DNA of 64,000 bases, taken from the NCBI GenBank assembly GCA_963930645.1, contig OZ005651.1, forward strand, positions 128,133,731-128,197,730, in the 5' to 3' direction. The position numbers and the translations under genes are program-made. Within the stretch, counting starts at the first letter, position 1. The number at the start of each line of letters is the position of its first letter. The notes under the pieces are model-generated. The model saw only the letters and a program-made list of their open reading frames with translations. It ran no database searches and was not told the DNA's origin. This stretch comes from Salticus scenicus (Eukaryota > Arthropoda > Arachnida > Araneae > Salticidae). Positions 1-12,811 of the stretch are shown here, piece by piece.

Positions 1-2297
1 AGTGTTTCAAAAAGGTATCAGAGAGCGTACTAAAACGTGTTACGTTTTTGAAAGATTGTAAGCTTTTTGCAACATAACTGAAACATTCTGTGCTGTATGG
101 GAAGCGGCAATTGTCTTAAATGTGTAACTGAAGAATTTATTCATATGAATCTCAACTTTAATCAAAAAGAAAAACAAATTGTAAAAAATTATATAAAGAA
201 CATCTAGCTGCTGATAAAAGGAAATTTGTGCTAAAAATAGATAAGGTGTGTATATATTTAAGTAATTAAAATATTGATTATAATGATTAAAATATAATGA
301 TAAAAAAAAAAAAAAAAAAAAAAAAACAATATTCTATTGGCCATCTGTTGAAAATGACCCTACAAAATAAGTTCATCATTATACAGAAAAGTTTTCATTA
401 GGAAACATGGCAATTACTGCATTTTGCAACAATAGTAATTTTTTTTTTTTTTTTTTCTAGTAAAGCTGAAATGAATTTACATTACTATCATCAAAGTTCT
501 TTAGAAAGATGATTAGGCTTTTGAAAAAAAGTGAACTTTTGCTCTCGATTGCAACTTTATTGATAAATACATAATAAAACAATTAGGTCATGGGGAGGAG
601 GATCCCCTGGACCTGCTAGATCCCCACTGTCACTGTACCCTTGACCTGAAGTAATTGTATTTTCTTTCTCTTTTGATCACTTTTTGACTGGACATTATAG
701 CTCTCAATCAGCTCCAAGATAAGTTAAAGGTAAGGAGGAATGAGACTGATTTTTATCTTATCGAACAGCAATGTAACTTGCCTCATAGAATCTTTCATGA
801 TTGTTACCCTCAGAGCAATGGGAGAGTTTAAGGTATCATGCAAATTAAGTTACTAATCTTATTGCATAAAAGAAATATAAGAGTGAAATAGAGAGGCAGC
901 AATACTTCTAATGAGTAAGATTTTTTACAGTTTTATTTTCTTCTTTAAATATCTGCATTGATTAGTATGTACATTATGTGATTAATAGCAAGAGAAAAAA
1001 TTATTCTTAGTACAATACACACATAGATGTAATACACTAATATGGTAAACTGAATGCTGAAATTTTTATTTTTAAATTAAGAACAACAATTCAAATATAA
1101 AGACTCGCAGAACTTATTTATGCCTTTTATTTACAAAAAAAAAGAAAAAAAAAAATCATTTTAATGATATAAACATTATGTAAAAATAAAATTTATAAAT
1201 ACAAACAAGATTTGCAAAAATCTTAGGTTTACATAGCTTATGGATATTTCATATATTATCAAATTACTAGATAACTTTATGACAGTTTAGTTAAACATAT
1301 GTAAATGTATAAGATATCTGTTGTAATATTTTACACAAAGATTAGCTTATATTAATTATAGAGAATCTTTCTTGTAGCAATCTATAAAAAGCCAAAGTAA
1401 GACTTTGGAGGATTCACTTTCTTTGAAAAAGACTATATATATATATATATATAATCATAAGCATTTGTAAGATTTGATTTATAAAATAAATTTAAGTAGA
1501 AAAACATTTTTAACTGAATAAAAGAAAAATCTATGCATTTTAAATTAAAATGATATAATATGATTGTAGATTAATTTAAAATAATTAAAATTATAAACAA
1601 TTTCAAATAATTTTTGTTACTATTTTTATTAAAATTAACAGTGCAATTTGTTATGTCCAGAATAAATAAATAAATAAATAAAATAAATAAAAAATCTTTG
1701 GTGAAAATGACTTTATATTTTCATGTCTATATTTAAAAATTTACTGTCAGTTTTTAAGTAAAAATTTATATTGTCCATTAATACATACATAAATTGGCAA
1801 ATATTTGTTAAAATGTTAATATTTTAAAAGTTGTCTTTTCTGCATCAAATTTAATATAATTAAATCTTCTATATTATTAACTTCTAACACTTTGCATAAG
1901 AAAATCAATCAGATAAAAGTTGTACAGAGAGTTACTCTTTATAAAACATAACATACAAAATTACAAAAAAAAAAAAAAACTAAGTTCATAATCAACAAAT
2001 ATACATAATCTCAAAAATAATTTTTAAAGCAACATCACTGGATTATTTGAAATTTTTTTTATTAAAGATGACTAGCAAGAAAAAATACATTTTTTCCTCC
2101 AATGAATATAGATGAAGATGATCTTTAAATATATACAAATATTCCTTTCATATAATTTATAATTTGACAGATATAAAGGGAAAAAAAAAAAAAAAAAAAT
2201 GTGATTAAAAAGATAAGAATATGGAAATCCAAATGTATTTTTTCTTTTTACATTATAATTTTAAATCATAAATTTCACTTCTTTTTTTTTTTTTTTT
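1..2297. other. 3' flank and UTR of the lipase gene
   Basis: AT-rich DNA downstream of the lipase stop. Long A/T homopolymers (for example 300-326, 439-456, 2181-2198), a (TA)n run near 1435-1452 and an (AATA)n run near 1664-1690 are seen. On the gene strand a canonical AATAAA lies at 2058-2063, about 235 nt after the stop, and is the first good polyadenylation candidate; the cleavage site is not determined. No other gene is recognised. Confidence 0.5.
2058..2063 (-). terminator. Candidate poly(A) signal AATAAA for the lipase mRNA
   Basis: The hexamer AATAAA is read on the gene strand about 235 nt past the stop codon. In DNA this AT-rich such hexamers arise by chance, so the support is position only. 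Confidence 0.25.
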
Positions 2298-2546
2298 TTA
2301 CTCATAAAAAGAATATTTTTTCAACAAAGATAGGACATTTTCATAAACAAGCTTATTTGCATCTATGCCCCAAACAAAATCTAGATGATTAAATTCATTC
2401 AATGGAACACAATAATTATAAACTAATGATTTCAATTTTTTTGCAACAAGTCCAACATCAGTAGGATCAGCTAAATTGTCATTTTTTGACCATATCATAG
2501 CAACAGGGGCTTTTATATTTTCAACATGATATTCTGGTGGAGTGCT
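2298..2546 (-). CDS. Acid lipase terminal exon (catalytic Asp and His)
   Basis: Codes the last 82 residues and a TAA stop. It starts STPPEYHVENIKAPVAMIWS, carries the catalytic Asp in KNDNLADP and the catalytic His in FNHLDFVWGIDA, and ends LLKKYSFYE. The acceptor is TTCTATAG. The length and C-terminal ending are normal for the family. Confidence 0.94.
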   Translation of the reverse strand, partial: STPPEYHVENIKAPVAMIWSKNDNLADPTDVGLVAKKLKSLVYNYCVPLNEFNHLDFVWGIDANKLVYENVLSLLKKYSFYE

Positions 2547-5500
2547 CTATAGAAAGGAAAATAAAATAAATAAATACATATATTAGACAGATACACATAT
2601 AGACAAAGATATGCACACACTTTAAAAGTTAGTACTTGTAATTTTTAAGCATATTCTTCAGCTAAAATAAAAAACAAAATTTGTATTCAGTGTATCCACA
2701 AAAATAGTTTTCTGTAATCTGATTAATTTAAATTTGTATAAGTAATCATACAGGTTTTTGTTTAAATTTCTGGTATCATATTCACAATTAATAATAAATC
2801 ATTAAAAAGATGTATGGTACTAAAAACTTATTTCCATAACAATTATTTGCTGGATTAAAGCATATTGTTAGTTATTTGCTATAGCAATTGCATATTTAAT
2901 TCAATGGGATCCAGACAAAATTTCGCCTAATGAATGAAAGCAAAAATAATGTGAGGGATAATTGAGTTTGATATAAATAAAATGATACATTTTAGAGCAT
3001 TTTCCTTATAATGAGGTGGTAATTATTACTAATATTATATTAAAATTTCATGATAGCACATGCACATCACCCCACCAACAGATAAACAAATCAATTACAA
3101 AAATTGTTTTGAATTTTACTTAAAAAATGTAAAAAGATTTTATTAGCTTAACTTCTGTGAAGATTAGTCATAATGAATTAAACCATACTTACTAATTTTA
3201 AATTCTAAGTCAGGCTTGCGGAAAATGCTTAACTTTAATGTCAGCAGTGATGTACAGTATTTTTAAAGCATACTTTGAACAATGAAAAGCGAATGATAAA
3301 ATAACTTAAAATAAAATAACTTATATAATTACTAATAAACTATTATTTATCTATAAAGTGCTTTCATGAAAGAAAATTACAAATTTTGTCTATGCGAATT
3401 TAATTCTCACGATATTTTGTCCCCAACCCAATTCGATGACACTTTCTTCATAAAACCTTTTATTAGCAATATGGAAAAAAAAATTAGAAAATGCTGAAAA
3501 ATACACAGTTTAAAAGATACGAAGTCTGATTAACAAAACCTATACATACTATATACCTGCCAACACTAAAGGATCAAAATAACGGAGATTTTATAAGTCG
3601 CATTTTCAGGCCTAGACAACACTGATTAGTTTTTGACATATGACAAAATTTAATAGTTTAATCAATGGCTTAAAATGTCAAAGATCTATATACATAAGTT
3701 ATATTTAAATATTAAGTAAAAACTTAGTAATTATTAATTAAAAATAGTGCTATATATTGAGATTTGTGAGAATTTTTTCAGCAACAGCAAAAATCTTGCT
3801 TAAAAAATTGTAGATTTGTTGAAGTTTTGAATAAATTATATGTATAACTTTAAAATGTTCACAATAAAGGAGAAATGTATGAGAATAAGGGAGAGTGGAA
3901 GACAGTCCCAAAATAAGGCAGTCTCCCTTGAAATAAAGGAGAGTTGACAAGTATGATACCATAACTAACATTTTCAATTTTATGCTTAAAGTAAAAAATA
4001 AATATTACTCCAAATATTTAAGCATTACTTCCATAAAATAATAAGGTAACCTATAACTATCCTTATTTTTCAGTTTTGTTTTGTGTTTACTATGCATATG
4101 CAAGGGATATATAATATCAATTACAAAAATATAAGCAAGAAGCACATAAGATAGCAATAAAAAGTTCCAGAATTCGCTTTCAGAAATTTTTTAATAAAGA
4201 TATAAATGATAAAATTCGACCATAAACTATTTTCCCATTCCTAGTCAATTACTGTTCAGTTATATTTATAAAAAGCAGTGAAAACAATTGTAATGAGGAC
4301 ATTCTACGTTATTGCCATGAGAAATTTATTGAAAAAAAGTATACAATCTCAACTTCTGGAAATTTAGAATAATTTTTTAGAAATAACATGAGTATTAACA
4401 AATTGTAAATAACTTTTAAGAGAGCAATGCAAACAAAAATTACCAAATTTCCTGCAAAAAATATTTCCAAATCCTTTTAAAATTTTATAATAACAAGTTG
4501 TGTTAAGAAAACATTCTTAATTCCTCTTGAATGTTATTTTACATTGTTTTCTTAGTAATACTACATATTATTATTAAATATTTTTCTAAATATGTTATTG
4601 CTATCAGAAACTCATGGTCTGGAGGTTAAACTAAGTTACATCTACTGTATTTCTACATGTACACTGAATGGGCAAATTATTATGACCACCAGGCACTTTA
4701 AGATGTTTTGTCAAATATTTCAAAAAGTACTGGACAAATAATCTTGAAAATTTAGGAGTGTATTGTACATGTTATACGTCATATGCTCAAGTGAAAATTT
4801 TGCCTCAAGAGCAAAAAGGGGATCAATAAAAAATTGAAAATATATGGAATCACCCTGTAAAAACTAATTTTGAAATGCATTTTGGCTGTAGCATGTGATT
4901 ATGAGGCTTCTTTTTATCTGTATAAATTTTTATGAGGCTACCACATATATTCATGGAAATACAATGGTTTCTTTAAAAAAAAAAAAAAAAAATCACAAAA
5001 CAAATTGCCACTTTTTTAAATATAACACCCAGTGCAAAGACATTTTTAGGAAACATGGCTTACCACATTAGACAGCATACAGCAATCAGAATACAAAAAT
5101 GTTAAATATCTTATGAAATACAGGCTGTTCGCACATTTTTTAGACGATTTTATTTCACAGTAAGAAAAAATCTTTTGCATGGAGAATTTTATTTTCACAA
5201 CAGTTATATATTTGGAAGTTTTATTTATCTTCTGATATTTATAATTTTTGTTTAGATGCAAAAATGCGCTTTTAAAATGGCAGTGGATGGAAGGATAGGT
5301 TTCCACTCTTTCCAAAGATAGTTTTTAGTGAAATCGTTATGAAAAGCATTTATCAGGAGAAAAATGGAAAAATGTTGCAACAACAGATGAATCTTGGGTC
5401 TATTTAAGTGGTTGCAATAAAAAAAGGTCAATTTATTATCACAAAAGTGGAAAAAAAAAATTGCTACATGGCTCAAAGCATCAAAAGAGAGTTTTTCAAA

Positions 5501-8500
5501 AGGGTTTATGATTGCCACTGGTTTTTTCATACAAGCGCAAGATAAAAGCAAAAAAATGTGACAAAAATGTCAAAATCAACTCTAAATACTCTCAAGAACA
5601 TATTTTAATTCCAATTTTAAAAAATGAAAATCCAGATCTTTATCCACAATGCTATCAATCCGTTGAACTGTATCAAGACAAAACAAGCAGCCACACATTG
5701 CAATCCGCAATTGCTTTTCTAGAAAAAAATGAAACAAAAAACAGGAATTAAAACCATACCCTTCACTGACATTCCTGCTAAATCTTCTGATGTATCACTG
5801 TTGGATTTTTGTGTTTTTCGACTCTTAAAATCAACATTATCCAAACACCGACCTACAATGCTTTGTGGACTCTGGAAAGCTGTTCAAGAGGAGTAGAAAA
5901 ATATACCTCTTCCAATATTATAAAAAGCATTATTATCATAGAAATTATGATGTAGAATGTTAGTTAAGAAAGGCTATCAAACTGAACAAATAAAACACGA
6001 AATATGAGAGAAATTGCTTCAGCAAATCTCCATCAAAATCGTCTAAAAAATGAGCGAACAGCCTCTGTATAAGCATTTTTATTAAAAAATTTAGCTATAG
6101 TAGGGGAGTCCATGATGCTAAATGGTGATTTACCCGAGCGTCGTAGGGACCTACTGGATTTTGAAGATTAAACGGTAGAAAAAAAAGGTTATATAGTGTA
6201 CACCCTTTCACTGGTAGGGGGAGGGTTTACAGGTTTTCAAACATGTAAAAAAAATATATAGTTACATGGAAATACTCGAGCGTGTCAGATATTGACAGTG
6301 TATATATCCCACGGGTCTCTGATATTGGAGGTATGTTAATCTGCCGATTTGCATGGTGGAGGTGGCTGTACAGAAGGATAGAAAACGGAAGAAAAAAAAA
6401 TTATTTGAGTGTGTCAGATATTCAGAGGGGATGTTAAGTAAACCCAAAAGAAGCTCCCATTCAAAAGACTGACGATTCGGACATGACGCAAGCTTGTGGA
6501 GGCTTTTTGAAAATGAAAAAAAAAAAAAAAATCACCATTTTGAAATACTTGAGCAAGTCAGATTATTATACAAGCAATTCAGCTTGATGTCCTAGTCATC
6601 AAGACTCATAATCTGACAATTATTTGGAGGAATTTTATTAATCTGACAGTTCGAAATTATTATTATTTTTAAATCACTAAATGTGACAAATAAAATGCAT
6701 GGAAAATAGCCTGCAAATAAAAAAATCTATTTCTTTTAATTATAAGATACATTCAGAAAAAAATAACAAAATAAAATAATTTGCTTTTTAATCTTCATCC
6801 ATAGAATTATCGTCGTACTGCGAGTTTGGTTCGATTTGGTCATCAATTTCATCTTCAGCTTGCATGTCTCTAAGAACAAGAAATCGTTATAATACTTAAC
6901 AATATTTTACTTATTTCATGAAAAGCGTGTTATTAAACTTTTGAAAAGGAAATAACCTGAATCTGGAGTAGAATGTCAGGTGTTATTATGATTATATCTT
7001 CACACGCTTCTGGTAACTGATTACCAAAGAATCAAGTCATTTCAGATTTTAATTTTACATCTTCCATCCGTAATCTGTTGGTGACACGTTGACAGGGCCG
7101 TCGCAAGGTGCTCTGCCGCCCTCAGGCAAGCTTCAATTTGCCGCCCCTTTATACGCTGAAATTTTGCTTAGACGTATTTTTATAACTTGAGATTTTCCGT
7201 CAGTTAAATTTTTTATAATAGTAACTCCATTTTCCCTTCTTAGTCACTAAGACTTTGGTTTAACGAAATTAAGTGTACATAAGACCGTAACAAAACAAAA
7301 TGTTGAAAAAAAAATTACAGTCTTTTTTAGTTTTATTTTAAAAATTTCAGCATTTCCCTCTCACTTTCGCGTGTTGTCACTTTTTTAAAAATCGTAATTT
7401 TAAGTTGACTAATCAAACATTGTATAAAAAATGGATTTAATTTAAATTAATTTAGTCACACAAAACTTTACACAGGTTCGTAAAACAAATAGAAAATACA
7501 TTGTTGAACCTAATGCAGGGTGACCAGACGTCCTCATTTTTAAGGACTGTCCTCATTTTTAGACATCCTTCTCAGTTTTGAAAATTTCTAATGAGGACCA
7601 TATTTGTCCTCATTTTAAACTTTTTTGTCCTCATTTTCTGAGAATTGCTAACAATTTGTGTATTTTCATAAATTAGATTTTTTCCTTTCATCAATTCTAA
7701 AATTTATTAATGCTTTTTATCTTTTAGTGTTGTATCTAGATTGTTGAAAATGTTCTTTAGACCTGGGAATAGAATGAAATTTTGTGAATAAAATAATATT
7801 ATTATGCAGATAGACCATTATCTAATTTCATTCGTATATATAAACATGTATTGCTGAAATAGTATATATTCTTCAATTTTAAAGTTATTTTTTTTTTTTT
7901 ATAACTGAAAATTTAATGAATTTGAAAATTTCAAATTCATTTTATCTCTAAAACTAAATTTAATTTGGGTTAGGTTGTGGGGAATAAGGCCGATTGACTG
8001 CACTAGGGTCGTAGGCCTGAAGGGGAGTGCCCTCCGTGTGTGTCTTTCTAAGGGGTCCTAGCCCGTATTTCTACAAGTTTCGGAGAAAACGATGAAAAAT
8101 TCCGAACGGCTAGGTCGACGAGCGCGACCTGGGATTGAACTCGGCACCTCACGTCTACCAACTTTGAGCGCAGCTTCGCTCTGTTGCTGGTGGTCTGATA
8201 TCCAATTTGTATAAATTTTAAGTATACTTTTAATTAAATTAATGTGAAATTCCCTTCTATTCATTTTTTTATTAATTTTTTTTATTTTTATTTTTTTAAT
8301 TTTAAATATAATTTAGATTTTTTAGATAATGCATAAAAAAATCTGGAGTGACTCCACTCGACTTTCTGAACATTAAATAATTAACAGTTGTATAAATAAA
8401 TTAAAGTAAGACAAATCCTTAAATAAACAAAAGTGAAAATTATAATAGGGTGTATGAATATATTTCTCCATAGTTTAATTTTACGCTATTGTACTTACAA

Positions 8501-11500
8501 TCATTTCAGCCCATAGATCATAATGATAAAGAATATTTCTTTGTGTTCCTTCCCTGTAAAAAATCTATAAGTGTTAAACTCACCAAAATCTATGCAGTTC
8601 GTGTGACTGTGACATACTGTATGAGTATCAATTTTCAGCTCAATCGGGTAAGGCATTTAGACACTATCGCACTTAAAAAAATTGGGCCCATAGACAATAA
8701 TGACAAGGAATTTTTCCTTGTGTCCCTATAAAAAGTCTTTAAGTACTAGATTCACAAAAATTTATACAGTTCGTGCGTAATGACTTATAACGTATGTATA
8801 AATTTTCAGCTTAGATGAATAAGGCGTTTGAGCGCTATCGAACTTAAAAAAAAATTGTGGTCCATATGCTATAGTGATAAAGAATTCTTTTATTTGTGTC
8901 TCTGTAAAAAACTATAAGTCCTAGATTCACTAAAATCAATAGGGTTCGTGCTATGGGGATTTACAAAGCGTTTAGGCGCTATCGTGTTCACTCACACACA
9001 CACACATCATCATAAGAATAGTAAAAATGAACTCAGGGGACCGTAAAACGTGTATAAACACCAAAATCTCATAGCCAGATTTTTGACATGATTACAATAC
9101 TTTCCTTACATAATATGTTAGGAAAGTAAAAAGGGCTTAGTTTTAACTTAGTAATAATTCCCTTAAAATGTTGTATTTCAGTGTTTTATTTTTCTTTCAC
9201 ATTCATGGATTCTAAATAATTTTGTCTTTTTCTTAAGGCCACCCATGTAGAACTCCATATACTACATAGATCCCTTATTTCTGTTTAAACTAACAATATC
9301 CGGTCAGTAATAGCTTTTCTGTTGCATACCGACAGGACTGGGTCCTAACGTACTCATCTGTAGTCTTCCAATTAAAGCTTTCTCAGAATGTATCTGTCTA
9401 TAAAAACCAGGCTAAGCCGGAATCGGACATCGGACCCATGCAAAGATAGTTTCTTGTTCTAAGCAGAAAGCTTTGTGCTTTCACATTTCTCATACTGTCC
9501 TTTTCACACGTCTTGTTCGATTTATTGACGAATTTTACTAGCAGCAGTTTCCTCAACCAATTTAAATTTTTTCATGAGAGGATGGGAGGGGGAGTTACAA
9601 ATTTTTTTTTTCCATCTTGCTTATTTTTTGTACATCGTTTTAATGATTCGAGTGCCGCCCTTAGACAACTGCCGCCCTCAGGCATTGCCTGAGTTGCTTA
9701 ATGCCTAGCGGCGGCCCTGCATGTTGATGCTGTTTATGTGCATTCCTCCACAAGCATGCAATATATCTTGTTCATAATGAGTGCTGCAGTAACTCCGATT
9801 GACATGGTGACAAGCAACAAGCATCGTAATTACGAACATTCAACAAGTAGGGCTGTAATGCATCTGATACCTTGTATGTCTTACTGAAAATTTCAATTCT
9901 AGCTTTGTTAACACAGCTAATTTTTTTTAGCCCTACAAGTGGCTGATAAAAGATTGTAGATGTTAAAAGATTCATCCATATTCTAGCACTTTCCTGTTGC
10001 TCGAGCTTTTGAATATTAAAAGGTATTTTAATTGCTGTGAATAACTTAACACTGAACATGATATTCTTCATTTAATGATCTTTCAGCCGAAAGTTCAACA
10101 TTTTCGTACATTTTTCGTGATTTCCTGAGGACCGACTGGTTTGCTCTGACAATATTCCAAAATCACAGGGCACTTTTTTTATTTTTTCTGACGTAAATTT
10201 AAGCATTTTTTCAAATGTATTTTGTCCACAAAATACACACTGTATAGTATTATCACTTATCGACGTAGTAGAATTAAACTCACAAAATTTGCCTCACAAA
10301 TCTTATATTTAAAAAAAAAAGAAAAAAAAAAAGCAAGCCAGAACATTGTACATATAATTTATAATGTCACAAATGCATGTGATCAGCTGTGATTGCATCA
10401 TGGCAAGGGAAAGTAGTTTGAGGACGGTGCGAGAGAGTAAGAGATAGAGAAAAAGTGAAAGGGAAAGAGGGGCGCAGAGTGGGAAATACATGCTTCACTG
10501 CATCTGCACGTACTAAACTTTATTGACAATTTTTGCTACTACAGCTTATGAAAATCGGCAGATTATATTTTTTCCTTTATTCTTGAATTGTTTCCTTCAA
10601 AATAAAAAGAATTCAACCGTGCTCGAGAATATCAAGGTATTTTTTTTTGCAAGTTTGTGACCCCCCTCCCCCCCTACTCCCTTGCATCATGCTCAGATCG
10701 TCAGATAATTGAAATGCACAATTTTAAGGATGTAATTAACTCACCTTACCTTAACCTGATGCGCTCGAGTATTTCTAAGGATCAATTTTTTTTTTTTTTT
10801 ACTATTCTGATCGGCTGCCCTAGACGCACATTCCTATATAAAGGGCTTATATATGCTGGAGGTACTCAACTGATTGCAAGGTATCACCTTTTATGTTAAT
10901 CTGCCATGCTTGAGTAAATCCTAAAATCCCCTATTGGGATCCCCTACTATAAGGGCTTATTTCAATTTACGTGACTGCCATATGGCATTGCCAGTTCGCC
11001 AGCAATATGACAGAGAACTATAGAGCAAATTCTAAAAGGTATAGAGGGTATTTCAGTTTTTAATCGATGATATACGAGGTGTGTTCAAAAAGAAACCGAA
11101 CTTTTCCTGTATCAGCTTTATTGCTTATTGTACAACATTTTAAGCACTGTCCCCTTTAAAATAGTCCCTTCTACTGGCAATACACCGTTCCCATCATTTC
11201 TTCCATTTTTGGAACACCTCCTTTGTGGGACGGCGAGCAGGTTTCTCATCGCATTGTCCTGTATTTCCTCTATGGTTTGGAAACGACTCAGTTTGGGAAA
11301 CAGGACTAAAATTTACTGACAATTTTTGCTACTTCGGCTTGTGGAAATCGTCAGATTATATTTTTTCCATTATTCTTGAATTATTTTCTTAAAAAAAAAA
11401 AAAAATTGACCGTGCTTGAGAACGTCAAGGTAATTTTTCTTTTTTTGCAAGTTTGTGAACCCCCCCCCCCCACATACACACACTCCCTTACGTCATGCTC

Positions 11501-12776
11501 AGATCATCAGATTATTGAAATGCACAATTTTCAGCATGTAATTAACCCACCTTACCTTAATCTGACGCACTCAAGTATTTCTGATGATCGAATTTTTTTT
11601 TACTATTCTGGTCAGCTGCCCTAGATGCATGCTCCTATATATGGTGGAGGTACTCAACATTCTGCAAGGTTGCAAATTTTATGTGCAAGGATTATGTTTA
11701 TCTGCCACTCTTGAGTAAATCCCAAAATCCTCTATTGGGCTCTCCTACTACTATGGATGCACAAGCTTTAAAGAAATTTCATTTGCATAATTTAACCCTC
11801 AAAGCATTTGATCCGGAGTTTTGTAACTCAAATAGACACCTTTGAAACGGTTTGAGACTAATTTGTGTAAAGCAAGAAATCTCTCTCCAAATCGTGCGAG
11901 ACGTAAAATTGTAACTTAAAATCATAGAGCTAGAGTAGTCAATAAGATTATTCTTTTAGACAATAAAATTATATTTTTGTAGAAATGTCATTTGAGGCTA
12001 CACACTGAGTGGGTTAATAGCCAAAAGTATTGAGCTACATCTATGAAAATCCCAAACAAATATCCTGTAAATTTAACTCAAAATATATGCAAAATCTAAG
12101 GTGTTTTACTTACATTTTTATTTTGATTCAATCTATAGTAATACAGTGTTTGCTGATTGTAAATAAATATTGTTAAAATCTCCTATATATATATATATAT
12201 ATGGTTGGGTGGGTTTGTGAAATTAAATTAAAAAAAAAAAAGAAGCAGAAGGCTTGTTGCATTTACTTTGTATTACTATGCAAACTTTCTTTTTCCAATA
12301 AAATTTCAGTTTCTTCCTTTTTGAGTTGTCAACTATATTTAAAATTCTAATTATACTATTAAACACAATGAAATCAATCAGTGAATTTCATTGTTATTCA
12401 TCTGCTTTGAAATTTTGCTTTTTTAAATCCATATGGTTCCTGTTCTGGTCGTGGCAGGCTGGGTGAGTGTTGCCAGTGTGAAACTAGTTTAACCCCACAG
12501 GCAAGTCACAAGTCTTGCCACCTGCCTCCTTCCTTCCTATCTTGTGTTTCTTAGGTTATTTTTTCATTAATTTTGATAAGTTTATCGTTTTAAGTTAAGA
12601 TTTGTTGTGTTACTTTATTGATTCGTTTGTTTTACAGGCTGTTAATTAATAGATCTGGTTTCTTTACATTAGTGTATTTCATCCACTGATAACATTTTTT
12701 TAATCTTATTGGTCATTGGTGTTTCAGTGATCTTGTATCTGTTGCTTGGCTTCTACTATGCTTAATAGATCATCTT

Positions 12777-12811
<35 letters not shown>

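Larger units (their letters stand above)
4660..6120. repeat. Dispersed repeat, TACACTGAATGG family, copy 1 (interrupted by a mariner)
   Basis: Begins TACACTGAATGGGC and shares many blocks, in inverse order, with 12930-13825: GACCACCAGGCA, CACCCTGTAAAAACTAA, TGGCTGTAGCATGTGATTA, and the block around CATTAGACAGCATAC. A mariner copy at 5121-6067 interrupts it; copy 2 shows the uninterrupted version. No coding capacity of its own is seen. Confidence 0.65.
7093..9719. mobile_element. hAT-superfamily element, non-autonomous, 2.6 kb
   Basis: Ends are CAGGGCCGTCGC and GCGGCGGCCCTG, the usual CAGGG-type hAT ends. The flanks CACGTTGA (7085-7092) and CATGTTGA (9720-9727) are an 8-bp target duplication with one C/T change. 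Near both ends the CTGCCGCCCTCAGGCA motif is repeated. No hAT transposase remains; inside are a SINE, a tandem array and a CAGGGTGACCAGACGTCC segment. Confidence 0.88.

Noticed and set aside
8058..8264. 68-codon minus-strand frame
   Set aside because: It is read through the SINE body and its tRNA-like head.
9595..9720. CTGCCGCCCTCAGGCA motif as a regulatory element
   Set aside because: It is the subterminal repeat of the hAT element and occurs at both of its ends.
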